A DNA stretch of 64,000 bases from NCBI RefSeq assembly GCF_030699305.1, contig NZ_JAUYNB010000008.1:62001-126000 (forward strand), in the 5' to 3' direction. This DNA is from Novosphingobium sp. (GTDB lineage: Bacteria; Pseudomonadota; Alphaproteobacteria; Sphingomonadales; Sphingomonadaceae). The position numbers were made by a program, and so were the translations under genes. Positions 25,405-33,606 of this stretch are shown here, in pieces (within the stretch, counting starts at the first letter, position 1; every line of letters starts with the position of its first letter). A model generated the notes under the pieces. The model had not been told where the DNA came from. It made no database searches and saw only the letters and a list, made by a program, of their open reading frames with translations.

Positions 25405-26895
25405 ATGACCGGAGTAAGGCGGATCAGCGACGCGCTGAAGGTGCGGGCACAGCACCAGCACGGCGAGATTGCGCACGATGGGGTCAACCGGAAAATCACG
25501 TATGCCGAATGGGACCGCGAAGCCGATGAAATCGGCGGCGGACTGGCGGCGGCAGGACTGGTTCCGGGGGACCGCGTGTTCCTGCCGATCAGCAATGCCC
25601 ATGCCGTGGAAATGGCCATCGCCGTGTTTGCCGTATTCCGCGCGGGCGGGATCGCCTGCCCGATCAACACGCGCCTCAGCCCCAAGGAAATCGCCGACTT
25701 CGCCGAACTGACCACCCCGCGCTGGTGCATCACCGATGTTCCGGACGTGGTGAAGGACCTGACCCTGGACGGCAGCTGGACGGTGGACGCGATGCCGCGC
25801 GAACTGGCTGCGTTGCCCGATCAGGCCAGTCTTGATCCCAGCGCAGACGCCGAAATCCTGGGCACCAGCGGCACCACCGGCAAGATCAAGGGCGTCGTCG
25901 TGACGCATCCCGATCTGATGAAGGGCGTGACCGGCACCAACATGGACCGGTCGCGCTCCACGCTCAGCGCCTTGCCGCTGACCGGTTCGGGCGGGAACCT
26001 TGGCATTGTCATGCTGCCCGCGCGCGGCGGGGCAACCGCGATTACCCAGCCGAAATTTGATCCCAAGGGGTTCCTCGAACTGGTCAAGGATCGAAGGCCA
26101 AACCTGGTCTATCTGGTTCCCACGATGCTGCGACTGTTGCTCGATCACCCCGACGCGGCGAACTATGATTTTGCGGGCGTGAGGTACCTGATGACCGGCA
26201 CTGCACCGTTGCCGCACGATTCGGTCAAGCGCGCCGCCGCGCTGTGGCCGCACCTGCGCATCCGCAACAGCTATGGCATGTCCGAAGGCGGAATTGGCAT
26301 GGGCACCACCAGCCAGAAGCAAGTGCTCAAGCCCGGCTGCGTCGGCAGGATGCCCGATCACATGCAACTGCGTGATGAAGCCGGAAACGTCGTGACCCAG
26401 CCCGGCGTGGTCGCTGAAATCTTTGGCTTCCAGGCCCATCCGCGCCGTTACTGGAACGATCCGGACGCAACCGCCGCCAGCTTCGTCGGCGGCTGGACCC
26501 GGACCGGCGATCTTGGCTACGTCGATCAGGACGGCGATCTGATCATGGCCGGCCGGTCAAAGGAACTGATCATCCGCGGCGGGTACAATATCACCCCGCT
26601 GGAGATTGAAACCGCGCTGTACCTGCACCCGGCCGTCCAGCAAGCGGCCGTGGTGGGCGTGGAGCATGACGTGCTGGGCGAGGATATTGCTGCGGCCGTG
26701 ACTTTACGCCGCGGCCAGTCCGCCACCCCGGACGAGATCATCGCCTTCTGCCGCAAGCATCTGGCCGACAACAAGGTGCCGCGCACGTTGCTGGTGCTGG
26801 ATGAAATGCCGCTGAACCCCAACGGCAAGATCCTGAAAAAGGAACTGGTCGCCCCGCTGACCGCCGCCGCCAAGGCGCGCCGCCGGGCGGCCTGA
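25405..26895 (+). CDS. Acyl-CoA synthetase (class I adenylate-forming)
   Basis: 496 aa. The start ATG follows AAGGG. Motifs: EILGTSGTTGKIKGVVVTH (P-loop), NSYGMSEGGIGMG, TGDLGYVDQDGDLIMAGRSKELIIRGGYNITPLEIE and the C-terminal NPNGKILKKEL with the catalytic Lys. It makes the CoA thioester of an unknown acid. It is a single-gene transcript divergent from the MaoC operon, ending eight bases from the convergent acyl-CoA dehydrogenase gene. Confidence 0.92.
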   Translation: MTGVRRISDALKVRAQHQHGEIAHDGVNRKITYAEWDREADEIGGGLAAAGLVPGDRVFLPISNAHAVEMAIAVFAVFRAGGIACPINTRLSPKEIADFAELTTPRWCITDVPDVVKDLTLDGSWTVDAMPRELAALPDQASLDPSADAEILGTSGTTGKIKGVVVTHPDLMKGVTGTNMDRSRSTLSALPLTGSGGNLGIVMLPARGGATAITQPKFDPKGFLELVKDRRPNLVYLVPTMLRLLLDHPDAANYDFAGVRYLMTGTAPLPHDSVKRAAALWPHLRIRNSYGMSEGGIGMGTTSQKQVLKPGCVGRMPDHMQLRDEAGNVVTQPGVVAEIFGFQAHPRRYWNDPDATAASFVGGWTRTGDLGYVDQDGDLIMAGRSKELIIRGGYNITPLEIETALYLHPAVQQAAVVGVEHDVLGEDIAAAVTLRRGQSATPDEIIAFCRKHLADNKVPRTLLVLDEMPLNPNGKILKKELVAPLTAAAKARRRAA

Positions 26896-26903
26896 GGTCG
26901 CCG

Positions 26904-28115
26904 CTACCGCAGCTGTTCGAACGGCACGTCCTTGTCCATCCGGATGTCGCCCGGCATGCCCAGCACGCGTTCGGCGATCTGGTTTTTCAGCACTTCGTCC
27001 GCGCCGCCCGCGATCCGCATCACGGTGGACCAGATGTAATCATGCTGGATCTCGCGCGTCTGGGCATCGTCCGCATCAGGGGCGATGGCATCCAGCCCGC
27101 GCAGTTCCAGCGCCAGCCCGCTCGTCCGCTGGAGGCGGCTGGCATAGGCCAGCTTGACCATCCCCGCCAGCGCACCGGGGTTTTCGCCCCGGCTGACCAT
27201 CGTGCGCAGCCGCGCTTCGAAATACTTGCTGCCCTGTTCCTCGGCCAGCGCCTGCGCCAGTGCGAGCCGCACGCTGCTGCTGTCGAGCGCCGTGCCGCCA
27301 TCCGCACCGGGCGTCCGCGCCGCGTAATCGAGCAGCGGCGTGACGGTTGACTTGTGGCTGCCACTGCCCAGCCGTTCGCCCATCAGCACGGTCATGCAGC
27401 AGGCCCAGCCCTCACCCACCGCGCCAACGCGGTTGGCATCGGGGATGCGGACATCGGTCATGAAGGTTTCGTTGAAGTCCGACGCGCCGGAAATCTGCCG
27501 GATCGGGTGGATCTCCACGCCGGGGGACTTCATGTCGACCACGAAGAACGTCAGCCCCTTGTGCTTGGGCACAGTCGGATCGGTGCGGACCACCAGAATG
27601 CCCCAGTCGCTGCGGTGCGCCCAGCTGGACCAGACCTTTTGCCCGTTGACCACCCAGTCATCGCCATCACGCACCGCCTTGGTCCGCAAGTTGGCAAGGT
27701 CCGATCCGGCGGACGGTTCGGAGAACAGCTGGCACCAGGTCAGATCACCTTTCAGCGTTGCTTCGATGAACTGGGCTTTCTGGGCATCATTGCCGTGCCT
27801 GGCGATAACGTTGATCGCCATGCCCAGCCCGATACCGATGTACGGCCCCTTGGGCAGGGTATAGCGCGATTCTTCCTCGGCAAAGACCACCGCCTCGATC
27901 ACGGTCCCGCCGCGTCCGCCCAGCGCCTTGGGGAAGGTGATCCCGGCATAGCCGCCGTCATAAACGGCGCGCTGCCACGCGCGGCCCAGCCGGACCTCCT
28001 CGGCATCGTCAAGCGTCACCCCTTGCTGAACGACATGCGCGGGGGCGGTTGCGGCCAGCCATGCGCGCACTTCGGCGCGGAAGGCGGCTTCCTGGGGGGT
28101 ATCGTTGAAATCCAT
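26904..28115 (-). CDS. Acyl-CoA dehydrogenase, large subunit type (second pair)
   Basis: 403 aa. It contains CQLFSEPSAGSDLANLRTKAV, VNGQKVWSSWAHRSDWG and a C-terminal IAGGADEVLKNQIAERVLGMPGD, with no Glu at the catalytic loop. As in the first pair it lies next to a smaller dehydrogenase (one base between 28115 and the stop at 28117) that has the Glu. A heteromeric enzyme is likely. It is the last gene of the kinase-dehydrogenase-dehydrogenase operon. Confidence 0.88.
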   Translation of the reverse strand: MDFNDTPQEAAFRAEVRAWLAATAPAHVVQQGVTLDDAEEVRLGRAWQRAVYDGGYAGITFPKALGGRGGTVIEAVVFAEEESRYTLPKGPYIGIGLGMAINVIARHGNDAQKAQFIEATLKGDLTWCQLFSEPSAGSDLANLRTKAVRDGDDWVVNGQKVWSSWAHRSDWGILVVRTDPTVPKHKGLTFFVVDMKSPGVEIHPIRQISGASDFNETFMTDVRIPDANRVGAVGEGWACCMTVLMGERLGSGSHKSTVTPLLDYAARTPGADGGTALDSSSVRLALAQALAEEQGSKYFEARLRTMVSRGENPGALAGMVKLAYASRLQRTSGLALELRGLDAIAPDADDAQTREIQHDYIWSTVMRIAGGADEVLKNQIAERVLGMPGDIRMDKDVPFEQLR

Positions 28116-28116
28116 G

Positions 28117-29205
28117 TCAGGCGGCCTCGTTCTGCGCTGCGCTGTGGTGGGCGATCAGGCGATCGGCCCAGTAGGAACGGTTGCCCAGATTGACCGCCAG
28201 CAGCCGCTCACGGCGATAGAAGAAGTGGCAGTTGGCTTCCTGGGTGTAACCAATCCCGCCATGCACCTGCAGGTTTTCACGCGCGCCCATTTCCAGCGCG
28301 GCGCTGGCGCTGAGCCGCGCGGCGGCGGCGGCGGCAGGCAAGTCAGCCGGTGCTTCGCCGGCCGCCCAGCCTGCATAGAACGCGTTGGAACGCGACAGTT
28401 CGACTTGCACCGCAAGGTCGGCCAGCTTGTGCTTGATCGCCTGATAGGATGCCAGTTGACGCCCGAAAATCTGGCGGTCCTGCGCATAGTCGCGGGCCAT
28501 GGTGAGGCAGGCCTCGGCCGCGCCGGTTGCCTCGAACGCGGCTTGCACGGCGGCGCGGTCAAACAGCGTTTCCGGCGTGCCCGGTCCGGCCAGCAGCTCT
28601 GCCCCGGCCCCGGCAAAGTCGATCCGGTAGTGGCTGCGCAGCTGGTCGAAACTGGCCAGCTTGGTCCGCGTGACGCCCGGTTGATCCAGCCGGACCAGCA
28701 CCAGTCCGGCACCTGTCAGCACCGCCGCCACACTGGCGATGCCCGCATCGGCCACCGGGGTCTTGGTCCCGGTCAGCCTGCCATCCGCAAACACCGCGCC
28801 GCGCGCCAGCGCCGGTCCCGGCCCTTCGGCGTAAGCAAAGGTGCCGACCACTTCGCCGCTGGCCAGCTTGGGCAGCCATTCGGCCTGCTGCGCCGCACTG
28901 CCCGCCAGCCGGATCGCATCGGCGCACAGCACGATCGAGGAGAAGAACGGCACGGCGGCGTTGGCGCGGCCCAGTTCTTCGCTGATCACGCCCAGGTCCA
29001 GCTCGGTCATGCCCAGCCCGCCGACCGCTTCGGGAATGTTCGCCCCCAGAAAACCCATCGCGCCCAGTTCGCGCCACAGCGGTTCGTCCCATTCGGCGGC
29101 GCTGTCGATCAGGCCGCGCAAGTGATCGAACGGGGTGCGTTCGGCCAGCAAACCGCGGGCCTGTTCGGCCAGCATTTTCTGTTCATCGGAAAGGTCGAAA
29201 TTCAT
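28117..29205 (-). CDS. Acyl-CoA dehydrogenase, small subunit type (second pair)
   Basis: 362 aa. The C-terminal motif QVHGGIGYTQEANCHFFYRRERLLA contains the likely catalytic Glu (TQE). The middle beta domain lacks the usual long substrate-binding loop. It sits between the APH-type kinase (9 bp upstream) and the 403-aa dehydrogenase. Acyl-CoA dehydrogenases adjacent to such kinases include LvaC and the fused mammalian ACAD10/11, which remove a gamma-phosphate during 4-hydroxyacyl-CoA breakdown; that role is possible here but unproven. Confidence 0.87.
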   Translation of the reverse strand: MNFDLSDEQKMLAEQARGLLAERTPFDHLRGLIDSAAEWDEPLWRELGAMGFLGANIPEAVGGLGMTELDLGVISEELGRANAAVPFFSSIVLCADAIRLAGSAAQQAEWLPKLASGEVVGTFAYAEGPGPALARGAVFADGRLTGTKTPVADAGIASVAAVLTGAGLVLVRLDQPGVTRTKLASFDQLRSHYRIDFAGAGAELLAGPGTPETLFDRAAVQAAFEATGAAEACLTMARDYAQDRQIFGRQLASYQAIKHKLADLAVQVELSRSNAFYAGWAAGEAPADLPAAAAAARLSASAALEMGARENLQVHGGIGYTQEANCHFFYRRERLLAVNLGNRSYWADRLIAHHSAAQNEAA

Positions 29206-29214
29206 AGCGCGTCC

Positions 29215-30582
29215 TTAATCGGAAATCGTCTCGTACCAGGTCGTCGCCAGCGCCCCCATGGCATCGGCCATGATCGCGGTTTCGCGCGTGACGCGGTTGT
29301 GGCAGGCTTGCGCGGCGGCGGAAAAGTCTACCGCATCGGCCGCAATCGCCTCGGCCAGCGCGGTCCGCGCGCCCGCCAGCGAGGCCGGAGCACCGGGCAG
29401 CAGCGCCTTGATCTCGGCGAGTTCCGCCGCGTCATAGGCCGCGCCGTGGCTCGCGCGGTTCCGCCAGAACTTGACCAGCCGCGCCAGTTCCTTGGCCTTG
29501 GCCGCAGCGCGCTGGCTGGTCAGGCCGGGGACGATTTCATCCCGCAAGTCGGCCAGCGCAGTCGCAAAGAACCGGTCGGTCCAGTCAGGCTGGCAATCGG
29601 GCAGGACCGGATCGGTCAGCGCGATACCCGCCAGTTCCGCCACCGAGCGCACGATCACCCGCTTGTGCATGGTCCCGAACAACAGCGCCGTGCCGGTGCC
29701 GCCGCTGCTGGCATCCGCAGCGCTGGCCGAAGCCGCGCTGGCGACCGAGAAGCCCAGCTGGAAATAGAGCCGATGAAACTTCACCCGCGCCACATCGACC
29801 GGCGTGCCGCTGGCCGCTTCATAGGCCGCGAACACATCGCGCATCGGTACGAACGGCTGGATCAGGCTGCGCACCCAGATTTGCGCCAGATCCTCCATCG
29901 GGTCGCCCAGATGGCTCAGCTCCCAATCGACCAGCACGGTCACGCGGTTGTCTTCGAACAGGAAGTTGCCGGGACCGGCATCGCCGTGCAGCACCACCGA
30001 TGGCCCGCGATCTTCGGGAATGTTGTCGGCCAGCCAGCTCAGCGCCAGCTGATAGATCGGGTCGGCCCCGTGGGCCAGATTGAGGCGGCGCAGTTCGGCG
30101 ATCTTGGCGCGGATTCGCAAGGCGGGCGGTTCGCTGGCCTCGCCCAGCGCCGCCAAGGCCGGATGGCTGGCATCGACCCGGTGCAATGCAGCCAGCTGGC
30201 CGACGAAGTCCTGCGCCAGCGCGGCCTTGTCCTCAGCCTGCGGAAACCGGTCATTGCCGGTCACAAAATCGCTCAGCAGCGCCAGATGCGATGGAAATGC
30301 GCCAACCAGCCCTGCCGCTTTCACGCCCGAATCGGCCAGCGGCCCGGACAGCGCCGCCAGAATGGCCGTCTCGCGCTGAAAGAACGCCAGCCGTGAGGCA
30401 TCGCCCGCGCGGGCATCCCACGCCAGATAGCAGCGCCGCTCGGCCCCGTCGGGATAGCGCAGCGTTACCTCTGCGCCCTGCCGCGACGCGCCGCCGCCAC
30501 CGCGCGCTTGCTCAGCGGCGATGACACAGCCAGTCTGCTGTTCTACCTCTGCCCGTAAATCGGCAGGGATTGCGCTTGCCAT
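29215..30582 (-). CDS. APH-like phosphotransferase, candidate hydroxyacyl-CoA kinase
   Basis: 455 aa, longer than the usual ~350. The kinase catalytic loop is VVLHGDAGPGN (His199-Asp201, Asn206) and the metal Asp lies in LVDWELSHLGDP (about 219), the arrangement of aminoglycoside/choline kinases and the ACAD10/11 kinase domain. About 100 extra C-terminal residues (from LTSQRAAAKAKELARL) are helical and unrecognised. It starts an operon with two acyl-CoA dehydrogenase genes. In levulinate catabolism an APH-like kinase (LvaA) phosphorylates 4-hydroxyacyl-CoA before a dehydrogenase acts; context supports a similar role here. Confidence 0.83.
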   Translation of the reverse strand: MASAIPADLRAEVEQQTGCVIAAEQARGGGGASRQGAEVTLRYPDGAERRCYLAWDARAGDASRLAFFQRETAILAALSGPLADSGVKAAGLVGAFPSHLALLSDFVTGNDRFPQAEDKAALAQDFVGQLAALHRVDASHPALAALGEASEPPALRIRAKIAELRRLNLAHGADPIYQLALSWLADNIPEDRGPSVVLHGDAGPGNFLFEDNRVTVLVDWELSHLGDPMEDLAQIWVRSLIQPFVPMRDVFAAYEAASGTPVDVARVKFHRLYFQLGFSVASAASASAADASSGGTGTALLFGTMHKRVIVRSVAELAGIALTDPVLPDCQPDWTDRFFATALADLRDEIVPGLTSQRAAAKAKELARLVKFWRNRASHGAAYDAAELAEIKALLPGAPASLAGARTALAEAIAADAVDFSAAAQACHNRVTRETAIMADAMGALATTWYETISD

Positions 30583-30598
30583 CAGGTCATCCAGTTAT

Positions 30599-30611
30599 AT
30601 AACTACGTTTA
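30599..30611. promoter_or_regulatory. Candidate GntR operator, copy 7
   Basis: ATAACTACGTTTA shares the ATAAC arm and spacing, with a partial right arm. It lies in the 65-bp divergent gap between 30582 (-) and 30648 (+). An overlapping GTTATATAAC palindrome (30594-30603) adds to the symmetry of the site. Confidence 0.5.
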
Positions 30612-30647
30612 ACAGCATTACACACTTGCGCCGGGAGAGAGTCAAGC

Positions 30648-31454
30648 GTGACCTACGATACTATCCTGTTCGATGTCGCCGATCATGTCGCGACCATCAC
30701 CATCAACCGCCCCGATGCGATGAACAGCTTCAACCGCCAGATGATGGACGATTTCGCCCGCGTCTGGCACGAAATTTCGTGGAACGACGACATCCACGTG
30801 TCCGTGCTGCGCGCCGCGCCGGGCCGGGCATTCTGCACCGGGGTCGATGTGAAAGGCGCGGTGGCGGGCGGCGATCAGCGTCCGGCGGTCGACCTCGACA
30901 ACGTCTGGCACTGCTTCGATCCGGGCGACCGGCTAGGCCCCAAGTCGATGCATTGCTGGAAGCCGATGATTTGCGCGGTCCACGGCATGGCCGCAGGCGG
31001 CGCGTTCTATTGGCTGAACGAGGCGGACATCATCATCGCGTCCGAAGACGCGACCTTCTTCGATCCGCACGTGACCTATGGCATGACCAGCGCGCTCGAA
31101 CCGATCGGCATGACCTACAAGATGCCGCTGGCCGACGTGCTGCGGATGGTGCTGCTCGGCAATGATGAGCGGATGAGTGCGGAATACGCCAAATCCATCG
31201 GGCTGGTCAGCGAAGTCGTTCCGCTGGACCGGCTGTGGGACCGCGCGCATGAAATGGCGCTGCAGATTGCGGCCAAGCCCCCGGCGGCCATCCAGGGTTC
31301 GATCAAGGCGATCTGGTCCAGCCTGGACATGCCCCGCTCGGTCGCGCTGGCCAACGCGCTGAAGTATCCGCAGATCGGCAATCCGGTGGGCGTGCCGCAG
31401 GTCGACCGCGCCGCGCTGATGGCCGACAAGGCCAAGAAATACACGATCCGTTGA
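30648..31454 (+). CDS. Enoyl-CoA hydratase/isomerase
   Basis: 268 aa from a GTG with GGGAGAGAG upstream. The oxyanion motifs are GRAFCTGVDVKGAV and VHGMAAGGAFYWLNEADI. The following region DATFFDPHVTYGMTSALEPIGM lacks the two Glu residues of classic hydratases, so a different crotonase reaction is possible. It is followed 15 bp later by an acyl-CoA synthetase gene, forming a two-gene operon that ends the catabolic cluster. Confidence 0.87.
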   Translation: MTYDTILFDVADHVATITINRPDAMNSFNRQMMDDFARVWHEISWNDDIHVSVLRAAPGRAFCTGVDVKGAVAGGDQRPAVDLDNVWHCFDPGDRLGPKSMHCWKPMICAVHGMAAGGAFYWLNEADIIIASEDATFFDPHVTYGMTSALEPIGMTYKMPLADVLRMVLLGNDERMSAEYAKSIGLVSEVVPLDRLWDRAHEMALQIAAKPPAAIQGSIKAIWSSLDMPRSVALANALKYPQIGNPVGVPQVDRAALMADKAKKYTIR

Positions 31455-31469
31455 TGCCGCGCTGATCCG

Positions 31470-32978
31470 ATGACCCACCCGCGTCTCCACGCCGCCGCCC
31501 ATCCGGACAAGCCCGCCGTCGTGATGTCAGACGGCTCTGGCGGGTTGACCTATGCCCAGCTGGAAGACCGGGCGAACCGGGGCGCGCAACTGCTGCGGTC
31601 GCTGGGCATCGCGGCGGGTGACACGATCGCCTTCTGGCTGCCCAACTGCCCGCAAGTGTATGAAATCTATTGGGCCGGGCAGCGCGCGGGCGTTTACATC
31701 ACGCCGATTGCGACCGCGCTGACCGCGGGTGAGGCGGACTATATCGTCGAGAATTCCGCCGCCCGGCTGCTGATCGCCGCGCCCGAGATTGCCGGGCTGG
31801 CCGATCTGCCGCCCCGCGCCGGGGTGACGCGGCTGACGCCCGCACAGTGGCGCGACGCGCTGGATGCGCAGCCGTCCGGGCCAATCGCGGATGAGGCGCC
31901 CGGCTTTCACATGGTCTATTCCAGCGGCACCACCGGGCGGCCCAAGGGCATCCGCCTGCCGCTGCCCACGGGCGCGGTCACGGCCAGCCACATGCTCGCC
32001 GATCAGCTGGCAAGCAGCTATGGGATCGGGCCAGACACGATCTACCTCTCGCCCGCGCCGCTCTATCACACCGCGCCGCTGGTCTATACCACCAGCGGCC
32101 AGAGGCTGGGTGCAACCGTGGTGGTGATGCCACGGTTCGAGCCTGAAGCCGCGCTGGCCGCGATTGAGCGGTTCGGCGTGACGGTGACCCAGATGGTGCC
32201 GACGATGTTCGTCCGCCTGCTGAAACTGCCCGCCGCAGTCCGCGCGCGGTATGACCTGTCCTCGCTCAAGGTGGTGGTCCACGCTGCCGCACCCTGCCCG
32301 GTGGAAATAAAGCGGCAGATGATGGAGTGGCTCGGCCCGATCATCCACGAATACTATGGCGGGTCCGAAGGCAACGGCTCGACCCGGATCGGGCCGGAAG
32401 AATGGCTGCGCAAGCCCGGATCGGTCGGCCAGGCGAGCTGGGGCACGGTCCATATCTGCGACGATGCCGGACACGAGCTGCCGACGGGCGAACCGGGGAT
32501 CGTCTATTTCGAAGGCGGCTGGGACTTCCAGTACCTGGGTGATGACGCCAAGACCCGCGACAGCCGCAACCCGCTGCACCCCACCTGGTCGGCGCTGGGC
32601 GATGTCGGCTATCTCGATGCAGACGGCTACCTGTTCCTGACCGACCGCAAAAGCTACATGATCATTTCGGGCGGGGTGAACATCTACCCGCAGGAAGTCG
32701 AAGACCTGCTGATCACCCATCCCAAAGTGGCCGATGCCGCCGTGATCGGCGTGCCCAATGCGGACTTTGGCGAGGAAGTGAAAGCGGTGGTCCAGCCGGC
32801 CAATCCAGCCGATGCCACGCCCGCGCTGGCCGAAGAACTGATCGCGTTCTGCAAGGCCCGGCTCAGCCCGATCAAGTGCCCGCGCTCGGTCGATTTCGAT
32901 CCGGCCCTGCCCCGGCTCGACAACGGCAAGCTGTACAAACGGCTGGTCAAGGATCGCTACTGGCCAAAGCCATCATGA
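31470..32978 (+). CDS. Acyl-CoA synthetase (class I adenylate-forming)
   Basis: 502 aa. Motifs: MVYSSGTTGRPKGIRLP (P-loop), HEYYGGSEGNGST, LGDVGYLDADGYLFLTDRKSYMIISGGVNIYPQEVE and DNGKLYKRLVK with the catalytic Lys. The YYGGSEG variant of the A5 motif is common in sphingomonad and actinobacterial FadD-like proteins acting on bulky acids. It is the last gene of the accessory cluster, ending 24 bp before the tRNA-Arg gene. Confidence 0.92.
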   Translation: MTHPRLHAAAHPDKPAVVMSDGSGGLTYAQLEDRANRGAQLLRSLGIAAGDTIAFWLPNCPQVYEIYWAGQRAGVYITPIATALTAGEADYIVENSAARLLIAAPEIAGLADLPPRAGVTRLTPAQWRDALDAQPSGPIADEAPGFHMVYSSGTTGRPKGIRLPLPTGAVTASHMLADQLASSYGIGPDTIYLSPAPLYHTAPLVYTTSGQRLGATVVVMPRFEPEAALAAIERFGVTVTQMVPTMFVRLLKLPAAVRARYDLSSLKVVVHAAAPCPVEIKRQMMEWLGPIIHEYYGGSEGNGSTRIGPEEWLRKPGSVGQASWGTVHICDDAGHELPTGEPGIVYFEGGWDFQYLGDDAKTRDSRNPLHPTWSALGDVGYLDADGYLFLTDRKSYMIISGGVNIYPQEVEDLLITHPKVADAAVIGVPNADFGEEVKAVVQPANPADATPALAEELIAFCKARLSPIKCPRSVDFDPALPRLDNGKLYKRLVKDRYWPKPS

Positions 32979-33002
32979 CCCGCACCCCGCTTTGGGAAGA
33001 AA

Positions 33003-33079
33003 TGGTGCGCCCGACGGGATTCGAACCCATGGCCCCCAGATTAGGAATCTGATGCTCTATCCTGCTGAGCTACGGGCGC
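33003..33079 (-). tRNA. tRNA-Arg (anticodon CCT)
   Basis: The reverse strand folds into a full cloverleaf: acceptor arm GCGCCCG/CGGGCGC, D-arm with AGCTCAGCAGGATAGAGC, anticodon loop TTCCTAA (CCT, reads AGG) and T-loop GTTCGAATCC. The CCA end is encoded (33003-33005). Its 3' end faces the accessory cluster, the usual geometry for island integration at a tRNA gene. Confidence 0.95.
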
Positions 33080-33141
33080 GCCGCAGGTCTCATAGTCGGC
33101 GGGGGCAGTGGTTGGCAATTGGCTGGTTGGCCTGATGACGA

Positions 33142-33606
33142 TCAATTCAGCTTGTCCGGCGGTGCGACCGGAAATGGCAGGGGCAATACGGAAATGCCTT
33201 CCTCCACCAGCGCGCGGGCTTCGTCCGGTGTGGCCTGGCCGTGGACCAGTGCGGCGTCCTGCTCGCCATAGTGCATCGCCCGCGATACGTCGGCGAACTT
33301 GCCGCCGACCCACTTCGATTGCTTGAGCAGTTCGGCCTGCAATTCAGCCAGCTTGACGATGGCGGGATCAATCGCAGCCGGGGGGGCACCGGCCGCCAGC
33401 GGCTGGCCTGCCGCCGGGACTGTGCTGACCTGATTGCCCTTTTTCGGCACGGCCGGAGCCATCGGGGCTTTCGTCACCTGCGCAGAGCCGCATTGCGGGC
33501 AATCAACCAGACCCCGCCCGCGTTGCTCCTCAAAATCGGCGGACGAGGCAAACCAGCCTTCGAAATGGTGGCGATGCGGGGCACAGATCAGATCGAACAC
33601 GATCAT
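33142..33606 (-). CDS. DUF1178 family protein
   Basis: 154 aa from the ATG at 33606, overlapping the nitrilase gene's stop as ATGA; the longer track ORF is an artefact. The N terminus MIVFDLICAPHRHHFEGWF and the CPQCGS zinc-knuckle-like motif (about residues 36-40) are hallmarks of DUF1178, as is FADVSRAMHYGE...A. The function of the family is unknown. The grxC-nit-DUF1178 order recurs in alphaproteobacteria, suggesting a role linked to thiols or amides. Confidence 0.9.
   Translation of the reverse strand: MIVFDLICAPHRHHFEGWFASSADFEEQRGRGLVDCPQCGSAQVTKAPMAPAVPKKGNQVSTVPAAGQPLAAGAPPAAIDPAIVKLAELQAELLKQSKWVGGKFADVSRAMHYGEQDAALVHGQATPDEARALVEEGISVLPLPFPVAPPDKLN

Noticed and set aside
28105-30396. 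763-aa plus-strand ORF
   Set aside because: Shadow of the dehydrogenase and kinase genes on the other strand; no recognisable domain.
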